From Methanobacterium sp. UBA279 (lineage in GTDB: Archaea > Methanobacteriota > Methanobacteria > Methanobacteriales > Methanobacteriaceae), in the NCBI GenBank assembly GCA_002502855.1, contig DAQK01000046.1, positions 1-64,000 of the forward strand: a stretch of DNA of 64,000 nucleotides, written 5' to 3'. Below the pieces are notes generated by a model. The model worked only from the letters and a program-made list of their open reading frames with translations. It ran no database searches and was not told the origin of the DNA. Position 1 is the stretch's first letter. Every line of letters begins with the position of its first letter. Positions 17,072 to 26,810 of this stretch are shown here, in pieces. Position numbers and translations under genes: made by a program.

Positions 17072-17834
17072 CCCTAACTCCCCTTGAATTTATAAAAATT
17101 TCCCTGCTTTTTAAAACATTTTCATAATTGTTGAGTTCAATTATAACATTGTCTATCCCTTTTAATAAATTTAAATTGAGGTTGCCTTCTCCCAAACTGA
17201 GATGCTGATCCTTTTCCCCGTTGTTATCACTTAAATGGTAGTAACTGATATTTTCCAGGGACAGGAACGGTTCTACATCTCCATTGGTGTTGGCATGTCC
17301 CAAGTCGACAGTTGCATGTGCACCCGTTTCTTTAGTGAAATATGAATGTTCCTGGGCGGTGTTGCAAAAGTAGGCGTATCTGTTGGGCATGTTTTCCACC
17401 GACAACAGCACATCTCTGTCTTTCGCATATTGGTTGGCTTCAGTCAATGTTTCAACAGAATAAAATTTCCCCATTTCCCTCACCCTATCTTCTAACCGGT
17501 GAATTAATCCGGGATGGGTGGTTACTGCCTTTGCTCCTATCATTACAGCCATATCAATGGTCTCTTTTGTTTGGATCAACGTTTCCTCCCTCATTCCCGG
17601 GTTGAGGCTGGCCGGGTTCATGTCTATGGTGGGTGAGTGGAGGTAAATATCGATGTCGTAGGATTCAAATATTTGAAAAGCTTCCGGATCAAAACTTAAT
17701 GCTATACGGGGCCAGGTATGCGGTCCTTCACAGAGTATCTCCATCATGTTAAATCCATCACGAGAAGCAGTCTCCAGCCATTCTTCAAATGATTTCATAA
17801 AGAGGGAAAGTGTAGAAAAACCTATTTTCATCAT
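17061..17834 (-). CDS. Sugar phosphate isomerase/epimerase-like TIM barrel
   Basis: A 257-aa xylose-isomerase-like TIM-barrel protein (AP endonuclease 2 superfamily). It begins MKIGFSTLSLF and shows the metal-ligand type motifs IYLHSPTIDMNP, AVTTHPG, LSVENMPNR, ATVDLGHANTNGD and YHLSDNNGEKDQHLSLGEG, spaced as in this fold. The substrate cannot be told; members act on sugars, inosose or DNA. The start follows AGGAG. First gene of a two-gene operon with the DUF362 iron-sulfur protein, which suggests a shared pathway. Confidence 0.8.
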   Translation of the reverse strand: MMKIGFSTLSLFMKSFEEWLETASRDGFNMMEILCEGPHTWPRIALSFDPEAFQIFESYDIDIYLHSPTIDMNPASLNPGMREETLIQTKETIDMAVMIGAKAVTTHPGLIHRLEDRVREMGKFYSVETLTEANQYAKDRDVLLSVENMPNRYAYFCNTAQEHSYFTKETGAHATVDLGHANTNGDVEPFLSLENISYYHLSDNNGEKDQHLSLGEGNLNLNLLKGIDNVIIELNNYENVLKSREIFINSRGVRDVQ

Positions 17835-17936
17835 GGAACTCCTGTTTTAATTGTTATAATCGTCTTTTAATCTTTTTGACTCTTTTAATTTTTTCTATAA
17901 TTATTAATCGTTAATCAATAGGTTTATATAATATAA

Positions 17937-17975
17937 TGATATATCAGGATAATCTATATCGAAAATTGATATATA
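17937..17975. promoter_or_regulatory. Candidate PadR operator / promoter region
   Basis: TGATATATCA at 17937-17946, TATATC at 17955-17960 and TTGATATATA at 17966-17975 repeat the same GATATA core within 40 bases, 25-65 bases before the padR-type gene. PadR proteins often autoregulate through such AT-rich inverted repeats. Confidence 0.4.
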
Positions 17976-18000
17976 ATTTTTCGCAATATAATCGGTGGAG

Positions 18001-18486
18001 ATGGAAACAGTGAAACAGGATTCTAATTCCCCTGTTAGATTGAATGAAAATAATGAAACTCTAGAAAATCGTGAAATAAATGAAAATACATTCAATGAAG
18101 AAATCAAGAAATTACATCGACATGATAGAAAGATGATTAAAGAATTCATGAAAGGTTTTGGTAATCTCATTATTCTATGGCTCATAAGTAAAAAAAGACA
18201 ACATGGATATGAAATAATGACTCAATTACATGAAGCATCACCTTTCAGCAACAAAAAAATGCCCAGTTCCAGTATGGTATATCCTGTATTACACAGTCTT
18301 GAAAAAAAAGGACTGATAAAGGGAACCTGGGAACATCACGGGAAGAGAAAAGTAAAATATTATGAAATAACCCGTGAAGGAGAAGAAAGCCTGGATCGTA
18401 TCCGGAAAGTAGCGGCTAAAGACAAGGAATTAGGACGATCAAACATTCATAAAGAATTTATGGAAGACATGTTTTCTTTAAAGTGA
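18001..18486 (+). CDS. PadR family transcriptional regulator
   Basis: About 161 aa. The first 45 residues are polar and Asn/Glu-rich. The PadR winged helix covers about residues 50-140: NLIILWLISKKRQHGYEIM, MPSSSMVYPVLHSLEKKGLI, KYYEITREGEESL. PadR proteins repress transport or stress genes and let go on binding a ligand. It begins an operon with an ABC ATPase, its permease and a beta-propeller protein, so it probably controls this exporter. Start choice is uncertain: GTG at 17995, ATG at 18001 or GTG at 18010. Confidence 0.85.
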   Translation: METVKQDSNSPVRLNENNETLENREINENTFNEEIKKLHRHDRKMIKEFMKGFGNLIILWLISKKRQHGYEIMTQLHEASPFSNKKMPSSSMVYPVLHSLEKKGLIKGTWEHHGKRKVKYYEITREGEESLDRIRKVAAKDKELGRSNIHKEFMEDMFSLK

Positions 18487-18504
18487 ACAGGGAATGCCGA
18501 GGTA

Positions 18505-19587
18505 ATGAAAATGAAATATGCTATAGAAACCTTCGATCTGACCAAAAAATACGGAGATTTTTTGGCAGTCGACAAATTAAACTTTAAAGTAGAAGACAAG
18601 AGTATATTTGGTTTTTTAGGCCCTAATGGTGCCGGGAAAACCACAACAATTAAGATGCTAACCTGTCTTATCCAACCAACATCCGGAACAGCCAACGTCT
18701 CTGGGTATGATGTTGTAGACCATCCAAACGAAGTAAGACAAAAAATAGGGATGGTCCCCCAATTAGTAAGTTTATATGGGGATTTAACAGCCCGGGAAAA
18801 TGCAGAACTATGCGCAGATTACTATGGCCTGCCTGAAGACCTTAAAGAAGAAAGGATCAACGACCTAATGGAACTGGTAGATATCAAATATGCCCAGAAC
18901 AAACTGGTAAGACAGCTTTCCGGGGGGCAGAAACAGAAAGTTTCAGTGGTAGCCAGTCTGATACACCAGCCAGACATCCTGTTTTTAGATGAACCAACCA
19001 TCGGATTAGACCCCACCACCAAAGCAGTGCTCTGGGAACTCATCCAAGAACTGAACGACACCGGCCACACCATAATACTATGTTCCCACGACATGTACGA
19101 GGTGGATATGCTCTGTGACCATGTGGGTATAATAGATAAAGGTCTTTTAGCAGCGTATGATACGCCACAAAGACTTAAAGATGAAATACTTGAGGATAAC
19201 GGCTCTACAACCAGGATGAATATCAGTAAGATCATGAAAGACCTGGAAGAGAATTCAAACGTAGCCGAAGTATCTTCATTCCATAAGCTTAAAGGGAGCA
19301 TGCTGGAAGCGGAAATCGCCAACGCCCGGGAGGTAAGCATGAAAATTGACAACCTATGCGATCCAATGATACAGGAACTGGAAAAACTCCCATTCATATT
19401 TGAAATAACACCCCATCAATCTGGAAGGGTGAGCATGAAAATCAGCAATTCCCCAGATGCAGTTACCGCCGTTCTACATACCATCATAGAAAATGACGGA
19501 GACATCTCATCCATATCAACAAAAGACCCCTCATTGGAGGATGTTTTTACGAAAATAACCACCAGACACGAAGTGGAAGGTGAATAA
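18505..19587 (+). CDS. ABC-2 type exporter ATP-binding protein
   Basis: A 360-aa ATPase of the drug/antibiotic exporter class. Walker A GPNGAGKTT, Q-loop MVPQ, signature LSGGQKQKVSV, Walker B LFLDEPTIGLD and the H-loop CSHDMYEVD are all intact. The C-terminal 130 residues form a separate accessory domain of the DUF4162 type, ending DPSLEDVFTKITTR. GAGGTA precedes the start by a few bases. It lies between padR (18 bases upstream) and the permease (2 bases downstream). Confidence 0.93.
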   Translation: MKMKYAIETFDLTKKYGDFLAVDKLNFKVEDKSIFGFLGPNGAGKTTTIKMLTCLIQPTSGTANVSGYDVVDHPNEVRQKIGMVPQLVSLYGDLTARENAELCADYYGLPEDLKEERINDLMELVDIKYAQNKLVRQLSGGQKQKVSVVASLIHQPDILFLDEPTIGLDPTTKAVLWELIQELNDTGHTIILCSHDMYEVDMLCDHVGIIDKGLLAAYDTPQRLKDEILEDNGSTTRMNISKIMKDLEENSNVAEVSSFHKLKGSMLEAEIANAREVSMKIDNLCDPMIQELEKLPFIFEITPHQSGRVSMKISNSPDAVTAVLHTIIENDGDISSISTKDPSLEDVFTKITTRHEVEGE

Positions 19588-19589
19588 GA

Positions 19590-20750
19590 ATGTTAAAAGG
19601 AAAAAAATTCATGTGGATGATCAAAAAGGATCTTTTAGTTCTTTGGAGGCATAAACCACGTCTACTTTCCATATTACTTTTCCCCATACTGATGATCGCA
19701 TTGTTTGGTTATGGTATGGGTGGAACTATCGACAACCTCCCGGTGGTAGTTGTAGCGCAAAGCGACGGCCCCATTACTGACCAGACCCTGAGCGCTATTA
19801 AAGGCTTGGAACTCTATGATGTGAAGGATATCATAACGGACCCGGATGTAGGTAAGCAGATGGTTAGGGATGGACAGGTAAAGGCCGCCATAATACTTCC
19901 AACTGATTATGAGGGTATTGATAGTTCGCAGGCCAAAGCGGTGACCATATATGTGGATTCGTCGGATCAAATGGCCACGCAGATTTTGGTTCCTTCAACT
20001 GAAGCCCTCTTCACGCGAATATCTGCTGAAATGGGAATTGCCAAAATTCAAGCCACAGCACAGATGACTCAAAACCCTGCTCTTATGGGTATAAGTTACC
20101 AGGGGATCACCAGTGCCATAAACTTCCAGATTGTAAAACAGTACGGTGATATTAAGTATATAGACTATTTAGTACCAGCAATTATAGCTATGACCGTTAT
20201 GATGGGTGCTATGATGAGTATGGGAGAATCACTAGCAGGAGAACGTGAAAGAGGAGAACTCGCCCGGTTATTCATGACCCCCACCAGTATCGCCACGGTG
20301 GTAGGTGGTAAAATAGTGTCCAGACTGCTTATACAAACTTCAACCGCCCTAATACTCATCGGTGCAGCCATTGCACTGTTTAGAATCACCATCAACGGTA
20401 GTATGATCCTCACCATATTACTGCTGATACTCACTGCACTCTGTTTTGTAGGTTTTGGTATCATGATTTCCGCCCGGGTCAGCACCCAAGAAGACTATGT
20501 CCAGATGGTGATGCCCTTCAGCATGCCCATGATGTTCATATCAGGAGTATTCTATCCACTAGAAACCATGCCCTGGATATTCCAACAAATAGCTAAAATC
20601 GCACCTTTAACTTATGCTAACGATGCATTAAGGGGTGTGATGCTAAAAGGAGCAGGTATTGGAGACATATGGATTGATGTAGCTGTACTTCTAGGGTTCA
20701 CTGCATTATTCTTCCTGATGGGCGTATTCAGATTCAACAGAGATATTTAA
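19590..20750 (+). CDS. ABC-2 type permease
   Basis: A 386-aa permease in the YhgE/YadH style. One helix is near residues 20-42, followed by a large extracytoplasmic loop of about 130 residues, then five to six helices from residue 185. The motif LAGERERGELARLFMTPTS and the ISGVFYPLETMPWIFQQIAKIAPLTYANDALRGVML segment are diagnostic of ABC-2 exporters. It pairs with the preceding ATPase. The substrate is unknown, perhaps a hydrophobic toxic compound. Confidence 0.9.
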   Translation: MLKGKKFMWMIKKDLLVLWRHKPRLLSILLFPILMIALFGYGMGGTIDNLPVVVVAQSDGPITDQTLSAIKGLELYDVKDIITDPDVGKQMVRDGQVKAAIILPTDYEGIDSSQAKAVTIYVDSSDQMATQILVPSTEALFTRISAEMGIAKIQATAQMTQNPALMGISYQGITSAINFQIVKQYGDIKYIDYLVPAIIAMTVMMGAMMSMGESLAGERERGELARLFMTPTSIATVVGGKIVSRLLIQTSTALILIGAAIALFRITINGSMILTILLLILTALCFVGFGIMISARVSTQEDYVQMVMPFSMPMMFISGVFYPLETMPWIFQQIAKIAPLTYANDALRGVMLKGAGIGDIWIDVAVLLGFTALFFLMGVFRFNRDI

Positions 20751-20812
20751 TGAATTAAACAGGAAAATTAAGTGATATTTAATGATTAAATAGGAAAATA
20801 GGTGATTATAAA

Positions 20813-22051
20813 ATGATTGGAAAGAATGATAAGATCATCGGACTCCTTATGGTGGGTGTTTTAGCCTCCGTAATGACCTTCACACCGGTAGCAGCTGCTG
20901 ATTGGCCCATATTCCATCAGAATATTGACCACACCGGTTTTCTAATACAGCCGGGTGATTTCTCCCCGACAATCTGGAACTTCAACGCTGGCGACATCAT
21001 ACAATCCTCACCAGCCATAAAAGATAAAATAATCTTCTTCGGCTCCCACAACGGAATAATTTACGCCGTCAATATGGAAGACAGTACGAAAACATGGGAA
21101 TATAAAACAGAAGGACCGGTAATTTCATCCCCAACCCTGGTTAATGATACATTATATATAGGATCATCAGATGGCAATATATACGCCCTTAACACGGCCA
21201 ACGGTGAGTTGAAATGGAAATATGAAACTGGTGGTGCAGTTGAATCAACTCCATCAGTGATAAATGGTACGCTATACGTGGGTTCAGATGATAAAAACGT
21301 CTACGCCATAAACGCTGATGACGGAAGTTTATTATGGAATTACGGAACCGGAAAGGAGGTTAAATCTTCACCAGCAGTAGTTAACGATACATTATACATA
21401 GGATCTGATGATGGTATAATTTATGCGTTAAGTGCCGGGAACGGAAGTTTAATCTGGCATTACACCACTGGTGATAAAGTCCAGTCATCACCTTCCGTCT
21501 TCAGCGGAACCTTATACGTGGGGTCTGATGATGGAAAACTATATGCCCTGAATATAACCAGCGGAACTGTTAACTGGACTTACTCCATGGGAAAACCCGT
21601 CTCCGCATCACCCACCATAGATGAGTTCAACTACAACCTGTACATCGGAGCGGATAACGGCCAGTTTTCCTGCCTGGACACCAGAACCGGGGAACATAAA
21701 TGGTCAGTCCAGACTGGTGCAGCTATTGAATCTACCGCAGCACTCTCCGGCAACCGTACGGTATTTGGATCAGACAATGGAAAATTGCACGTAGTCAACA
21801 AGTTTAGTGGTACTGTGGATTGGACTTACGAGCCAGGATACTATTTATTCAACGCACCCATCCGCTCTTCACCTGCTTCCTATGGAAATATGACCTACTT
21901 TGGGAGTAACGATGGATATCTCTACGCAGTGAATATAGAAAAACAGAACTCACCAACATCCATATGGGCTTACTACGTTGTTGCGATTGTAGTTATCATC
22001 GTTGCGGTGATAATCGGTCTGAGAATATTAAGAAGCAAGTTCAGGAAATAA
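20813..22051 (+). CDS. Secreted, membrane-anchored PQQ-type beta-propeller protein
   Basis: 412 aa. A signal peptide (residues 1-29, cleavage near AAA-DWP) leads into about eight propeller blades, each with LYVGSDDGKLYALNITSGTVNW-like sequence (PQQ/YWTD-type WD repeats). The C-terminal helix SIWAYYVVAIVVIIVAVIIGL with basic RSKFRK anchors it in the membrane, propeller outside. It follows the PadR-ABC genes within 62 bases, so it may be an accessory binding or surface protein of that exporter. No cofactor can be inferred from the sequence. Confidence 0.85.
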   Translation: MIGKNDKIIGLLMVGVLASVMTFTPVAAADWPIFHQNIDHTGFLIQPGDFSPTIWNFNAGDIIQSSPAIKDKIIFFGSHNGIIYAVNMEDSTKTWEYKTEGPVISSPTLVNDTLYIGSSDGNIYALNTANGELKWKYETGGAVESTPSVINGTLYVGSDDKNVYAINADDGSLLWNYGTGKEVKSSPAVVNDTLYIGSDDGIIYALSAGNGSLIWHYTTGDKVQSSPSVFSGTLYVGSDDGKLYALNITSGTVNWTYSMGKPVSASPTIDEFNYNLYIGADNGQFSCLDTRTGEHKWSVQTGAAIESTAALSGNRTVFGSDNGKLHVVNKFSGTVDWTYEPGYYLFNAPIRSSPASYGNMTYFGSNDGYLYAVNIEKQNSPTSIWAYYVVAIVVIIVAVIIGLRILRSKFRK

Positions 22052-22063
22052 ATGATATAATTT

Positions 22064-22129
22064 GAGGGGTTTCCCCATAATACAGGGATGTTTAAGGAGT
22101 GTCTCCTATTATTTAATGGGGTTCCCCTC
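22064..22129 (+). terminator. Long hairpin after the propeller gene
   Basis: GAGGGGTTTCCCCAT at 22064 pairs imperfectly with ATGGGGTTCCCCTC ending at 22129, with a GGAG/CTCC hairpin inside, followed by T-rich DNA. It is a likely terminator of the PadR operon. Confidence 0.55.
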
Positions 22130-22253
22130 CTTAACCTTTATTTTTTTAAAATTATGCAGAATTGGATTTAAATAATTTTTAATGAATATTAAAAGTAAAT
22201 GGTTGTTACACTAACGATAGCAGAGAACATCCAATAAAATCGATTTAAATCGA

Positions 22254-22529
22254 TTAAAGTTTGCAAAGTTGTATTTCTATGGTTGATACGTTGGTGTTTG
22301 ATCCTTCGTTGCTCACTATCTCTTCTGTGGAGATATCTATGCCGCCGATATCAACGTCGGTTATGAATCTGTTTCGCACTATTTCGGCAACATCCACTGC
22401 TCTACTTATAGCTCGACCTCTTGCTTTCAAAACAACTTCCGGAACTCCCCCGTTCATCTGGGTCACTACAGCTAAAACATAGTTCATTACCGGCTTGTTT
22501 CCGATGTACACAACATTTTCCTCTGACAT
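22254..22529 (-). CDS. albA: Alba, archaeal chromatin protein
   Basis: A 91-aa Alba-family DNA/RNA-binding protein. It contains the conserved VYIGNKPVMNYVLAV block, with the acetylatable/DNA-contacting lysine at position 12, then VLKARGRAISRAVDVAEIVRNRF. Length matches the family. A strong ribosome binding site GGAGGTAAGTGA precedes the ATG, consistent with high expression. Single gene. Confidence 0.95.
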   Translation of the reverse strand: MSEENVVYIGNKPVMNYVLAVVTQMNGGVPEVVLKARGRAISRAVDVAEIVRNRFITDVDIGGIDISTEEIVSNEGSNTNVSTIEIQLCKL

Positions 22530-22700
22530 TCACTTACCTCCAAGACTATACCTTGATTGTTTTTAACTATTAATCTTATTTAAAGTTTATGAGTTTAATA
22601 TGGGATTTTTAACATAATTTTTTACTTAAAAACGCCTTTAAAGTAATAAAACCTTAATATGTATAAAAAAGTGGATTCCTACCCCTAAGATGTTGGTTGG

Positions 22701-23903
22701 TTACCCACTTTTTACTTCCAATGTATCCTTTATTTTCCTAGCCAGCCCTATTGCCCCTTCAAAACCAAATGTGGCCTCCTGACCATGCATAACATCTACT
22801 AAAGGTATTCCCAGTTCAGTGGATAATCCGATCTCTCCCATTCCTCCAAATATTATGTCTGGTTTTAAATTTTCCACTTCTCGGAGTATTTCTGTGTAAT
22901 CTGGCTGTTTTAAAATGATAGGATGGATTTTTCTCTCTTTAATTATCTCATTCAATTTAGAATCGGTGTATTTTCCTTCAAAGTCCAGGCAGATGAGAAC
23001 CGGTTTCATACCCAGCTCAGATAGAAACCTGGTAAGTGCGATGGCCCGGGTTGCTCCCGCCACGATCACCGCCTTTTTACCTCTTAGATAGGGCAGATAT
23101 TTCTTTAACTCCTTTTCTGCCCTTTTTTCATCCTCAGCGAAGACGTAATCCCTGTCGAGTTTTTTACATATCTCCTGGAGATAATTTCCCGTGGCTTTTA
23201 CACCTATTGGTAAGGTTTCGTGTAGAAATGGGATGCCAAATTTCTTCTCCATCAGTTCACAGGGCTCTATCCCTGAAGCTTCACACATGGAGATATTCAG
23301 AGATGCTGTGGGTGCCAATTTAACTTCTTCTAACGTGCACCCGGAGGTTAAAACACAGGTAAGTTTGATGCCCAGTTTATCAAAATATTCTTTAAGGATT
23401 TTTAGATCCGGGCCTCCCCGGTATTGTCCTATGAGATTGACCGAGTTTTCTCTAACAGTTACTTCTTTTGGTGGTGGTTCCATCAAATCCACCAGGACAG
23501 TTAAACATTCTAGGTAACCTTCTATTTGGCTTCCCTCAAACCCTCCAGAACTGATGGTTATTAATTCTGCCTTAACGTTATTTTCAGCCTCATCTATAAC
23601 CTTGTCTATGTTTTCGCCTATTATACTGCTTGCACAGGAGCTTAAAACAGCGATGAGTTGTGGTGAATATTTTTCATCGGCTTCACAGATTTTCTGGAGG
23701 AGTTTATCCTCCCCTCCAAACACTATGTCGTTTTGATCCATCTCAGTGGAGAGTATTCTGATGGGTCTGCTGCTGCGCAGGCTCAGAAGATATTTTATAT
23801 GATAATAACAACCGATGGGTCCGTGTATTAAGGGCAGTGCTCCTTTAATTCCCAGTACAGTCCGGATTACTCCGAATAGTTTGCAGGTTCTTAGTGATTC
23901 CAT
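22701..23903 (-). CDS. cfbD: Ni-sirohydrochlorin a,c-diamide reductive cyclase subunit CfbD (NifD-like)
   Basis: A 400-aa nitrogenase component-1-like protein. With the NifH-like CfbC it performs the six-electron reduction and lactam-ring closure in coenzyme F430 synthesis. Nitrogenase-like features: LGIKGALPLIHGPIGCYYHIKYL (Cys near residue 32), VLSSCASSIIGENIDKVI, LTSGCTLEEVKLAPTASLNI, and a late VIVAGATRAIALTRFLSELGM domain. It is shorter than NifD, as expected for CfbD. cfbB (37717-39066) is elsewhere in the window; cfbC is absent. It is followed 40 bases upstream by a response regulator gene on the same strand. Confidence 0.88.
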   Translation of the reverse strand: MESLRTCKLFGVIRTVLGIKGALPLIHGPIGCYYHIKYLLSLRSSRPIRILSTEMDQNDIVFGGEDKLLQKICEADEKYSPQLIAVLSSCASSIIGENIDKVIDEAENNVKAELITISSGGFEGSQIEGYLECLTVLVDLMEPPPKEVTVRENSVNLIGQYRGGPDLKILKEYFDKLGIKLTCVLTSGCTLEEVKLAPTASLNISMCEASGIEPCELMEKKFGIPFLHETLPIGVKATGNYLQEICKKLDRDYVFAEDEKRAEKELKKYLPYLRGKKAVIVAGATRAIALTRFLSELGMKPVLICLDFEGKYTDSKLNEIIKERKIHPIILKQPDYTEILREVENLKPDIIFGGMGEIGLSTELGIPLVDVMHGQEATFGFEGAIGLARKIKDTLEVKSG

Positions 23904-23943
23904 GATCGTTGCTACTTAATCTCAAAATTAATTTATTTCCTTT

Positions 23944-24336
23944 TTACTTTCCATGGAAAGTTTTCTCTATGAGGGAATGTGAATCTTCTTTCTTAAATGG
24001 TTTGTTTAACAGTCCAAAAAATTTTTTAACCGATGGTTCTGTTATTTTGGCTCGTTGAAGTGTTTTTTCATCACTGTAGGCCGTTAGAAATATCAACGGG
24101 ATAGAGTGACTGTCCCAGATTTCTTCTGCTGCTTCTACCCCGTCCATCTCGCCCTTTAAATTGATGTCCATCAACACCAGATCAACCCCTGTATCTTCTA
24201 CTTTGTTGATGGCTTCTTCTCCAGAAATTACCAGGCTAACTACCTGATATCCCTGGTTTTTCAGGGCTAATTTAATGTGTTCTGCTGTGATTATCTCATC
24301 TTCCACCACAAGAATTTTATCATCCATTCTCTCCAC
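23944..24336 (-). CDS. Stand-alone response regulator receiver protein
   Basis: A 127-130 aa CheY-like receiver domain without an output domain. The acidic pocket is in VVEDE, the phosphorylated Asp in LVLMDINLKG, the Thr in FLTAYSD and the Lys in NKPF. Methanogens have many such receivers fed by PAS-type histidine kinases, which are not in this window. The start is either the GTG at 24336 or the ATG at 24327; the latter has GGAG four bases before it. It lies between leuA and cfbD on one strand, with 40-70 base gaps. Confidence 0.88.
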   Translation of the reverse strand: MERMDDKILVVEDEIITAEHIKLALKNQGYQVVSLVISGEEAINKVEDTGVDLVLMDINLKGEMDGVEAAEEIWDSHSIPLIFLTAYSDEKTLQRAKITEPSVKKFFGLLNKPFKKEDSHSLIEKTFHGK

Positions 24337-24405
24337 TCAACCGCCCATCTTTCAACTCGAGATATGTGAATTATCATTCTATAAAACTTATCTTCTCTAT
24401 AAAAC

Positions 24406-25923
24406 CTATCTTCCCACAAGTATCCTGTTAATAGCGTATAATACTGCCTCTACACTGGCTAATACAATGTCATCTGCTGCGGAACGGCCTATGGCATTGT
24501 TCCCCTTCTTATCACCCATTATCACGAAGACTTCCGCCAGTGAGTCAGGGCCTCCGGTAATTGCTTCAATATTATATTCCTTAAGCTCCATATCGGCAGT
24601 TTCACTCATGAGACTCTGTATAGCGTTTATAGCCGCATCTACTGGTCCTACACCAGTTTTCGCTGCGGTACTTATCTTGCCGTCTATGTTCAGTTTAACT
24701 GTGGCGGTGGGCATAACGTTGTCCCCGGTCATGACCGAGAATCCTTCCAGTTTCACTATCTCATTTTCAGCCCGGCCGAGAACCGTCTCTGCCATGGCCT
24801 TTAAATCCGCGTCGGTTACACATTTACCTTTATCTCCCAGTTTCTTTACCTGGTCGAAGATCTGGTTGAACTGTTCATCCGTGACTTCTATTCCATATTC
24901 GGTTAATTTTGATCTTATGGCGTTTGCACCGGTGTGTTTGCCCAGGACTATTTTTCTGGTATGCCCTACCATCTCTGGGGTGATTGGTTCGTAAGTTTCT
25001 GCTTTTGCTAATACCCCGTGTACGTGTATGCCTGCTTCATGGGCAAAGGCATTTTCACCTACGATGGCCTTGTTAGGGGGCATTTTAACCCCGGTTATCC
25101 GGGCTACCTGCTCGGAGGCATCCACCAGTAGCCGGGTGTTGATGTTCATATCCACTCCGTAATCTATTATGAGGGCCATTACCACCTCTTCCAGCGACGC
25201 GTTTCCGGCGCGTTCTCCCAGTCCGTTTATGGTGGCGTGCACCTGTTCAGCACCAGCTTCCACTGCACTTAATGAATTGGCCACGGCTAATCCAAAGTCA
25301 TCGTGACAGTGCACGCTTAGGGGAACTTTTAGGTACCTTTTAAGCTCAGATATAAGATATCTCATGGAACTAGGGATCATCACCCCTACAGTATCCGGGA
25401 CGTTGATGTAATCCACTTTAGCGCTTTCTACTGCCTGGTATACTTCTTTCAGATAGTCAAATTCTGTCCTGGTAGCGTCTTCGGCGGAAAATTCCGCGGT
25501 TATACCGTGATCTTTGATGTACTCCACCGCATCCACTGAGAGATTTAATATCTCCTCTTTACTCTTTTTTAACTTATATTCCCGGTGTAACGGTGAAGTC
25601 CCAATAAATGTGTGTATATAATCTACTTCAGAATTGACAGCCGCTTCTAAATCCTTTTCAAGGGTTCTGGCCAAACCGCAAATCTGGGTGTCCAGGTCAA
25701 GTTTCACTATCTCCCGGGCTGCTCTCCTTTCACCCTCTGAGGAAGCTGGAAATCCCACTTCCAGGGTGTCAACTCCTAATTTATCCAGTCTTTTTGCGAT
25801 TCTGATTTTCTCATCCACTGTCAGGGCCACTCCCGGGGTCTGCTCTCCATCCCTCAATGTGGTGTCGAAGATTCGAACCCTCTCCGGTAGTTTCATAGCC
25901 CCCTTTACTTCGTCTATGTACAT
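24406..25923 (-). CDS. leuA: 2-isopropylmalate synthase
   Basis: A 505-aa Claisen-condensing enzyme that joins acetyl-CoA and 2-oxoisovalerate, the first step to leucine. The TIM barrel starts IFDTTLRDGEQTPGVALT, has SAEDATR and VHCHDDFGLAVANS (metal-binding His), and GNASLEEV. The C-terminal regulatory domain (about residues 385-505) ends GRSAADDIVLASVEAVLYAINRI, as in feedback-regulated LeuA/CimA. HTFIGTSPLHREYKL favours LeuA over citramalate synthase (CimA), though the two are hard to separate by eye. I start at the ATG at 25923, which has AAGGCGGAT before it, rather than six codons earlier. Confidence 0.82.
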   Translation of the reverse strand: MYIDEVKGAMKLPERVRIFDTTLRDGEQTPGVALTVDEKIRIAKRLDKLGVDTLEVGFPASSEGERRAAREIVKLDLDTQICGLARTLEKDLEAAVNSEVDYIHTFIGTSPLHREYKLKKSKEEILNLSVDAVEYIKDHGITAEFSAEDATRTEFDYLKEVYQAVESAKVDYINVPDTVGVMIPSSMRYLISELKRYLKVPLSVHCHDDFGLAVANSLSAVEAGAEQVHATINGLGERAGNASLEEVVMALIIDYGVDMNINTRLLVDASEQVARITGVKMPPNKAIVGENAFAHEAGIHVHGVLAKAETYEPITPEMVGHTRKIVLGKHTGANAIRSKLTEYGIEVTDEQFNQIFDQVKKLGDKGKCVTDADLKAMAETVLGRAENEIVKLEGFSVMTGDNVMPTATVKLNIDGKISTAAKTGVGPVDAAINAIQSLMSETADMELKEYNIEAITGGPDSLAEVFVIMGDKKGNNAIGRSAADDIVLASVEAVLYAINRILVGR

Positions 25924-26006
25924 AAAAAATCCGCCTTGCATTGAATTTGAATTTGGTGTGTGGTTATGTATTTAATTTATTGGGGTATATTTAAGTTCCT
26001 ATAATT

Positions 26007-26810
26007 TTAAGTACCCATAATTAAACTCAATAAATCCCTTAAACCCGTGGATATCCCCAAAATAAGTATCGCCAGCTTCAACATGTTTTTAATGGTTTTA
26101 TCTTCTATGTAACTATCGATAACGTACAGCGCGAATAATATAACTATTATTTTAAGTGGGAACATCACCAGGGCTGTCCCGGTGAGGCCTATTAAAGCGT
26201 TGGGAAGTACATGCTGCTCCCCATAGGGATAGAAATCTATGGCCACGAAGGTTGCACTGGCATCGAATATATGGGCCAGTAGAACGCTTAAATTAAATTT
26301 ATCCTTGATTAAGCTCCATTTATTTCTGAAGATTACAAAAACAGATGATACCAGTAGCCAGGACCCTAACACCTGCGCTAACGCCACGAAGTTGATATGG
26401 GATATGTTCAGGATGTTGGGTATACAGATAACTACCCCCACCAGGAAGATGAGGTACCGGTAATCCAGGTTGGTCTTCCTTTCAATGTAAACTGACACTA
26501 AAAGGGTTATAATCGTCGCTAACCCCGTTATGATATATATCCCTGGCGTGATCAAGAGGTAACTGAGGGGGTAGATGCCGTTGTCCACCAGTGCCCGGGT
26601 GCTGGATCCAAAGAAGATAAAGGGTGTCACCGGGATTATCAGGTCTTTAGGGTCCTTTTTAATGTACCGAAACATCTTTATGAGTAAAATAACGATGATA
26701 CCAAGTATAATGCCGAAAACAAGCGTGTTAAGTACGTTGTAACCCGGGCCGAAGTAGACTATGTGGGTGGTGATGAATTGAGTTATCTGTGATTGTAAGT
26801 CCAGTAACAT
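26007..26810 (-). CDS. DUF63 family membrane protein
   Basis: A 267-aa archaeal membrane protein with about seven hydrophobic helices. It matches DUF63 by PFIFFGSSTRALVDNGIYP, LAHIFDASATFVAIDFYPYGEQHVLPN and GTALVMFPLKI. Function is unknown. It is found across Euryarchaeota, often near housekeeping genes. Monocistronic here. Confidence 0.82.
   Translation of the reverse strand: MLLDLQSQITQFITTHIVYFGPGYNVLNTLVFGIILGIIVILLIKMFRYIKKDPKDLIIPVTPFIFFGSSTRALVDNGIYPLSYLLITPGIYIITGLATIITLLVSVYIERKTNLDYRYLIFLVGVVICIPNILNISHINFVALAQVLGSWLLVSSVFVIFRNKWSLIKDKFNLSVLLAHIFDASATFVAIDFYPYGEQHVLPNALIGLTGTALVMFPLKIIVILFALYVIDSYIEDKTIKNMLKLAILILGISTGLRDLLSLIMGT

Noticed and set aside
25860..25885. A TTCGAA-containing stretch resembling a tRNA T-loop
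   Set aside because: It lies inside leuA and no acceptor or anticodon stem can be formed around it.
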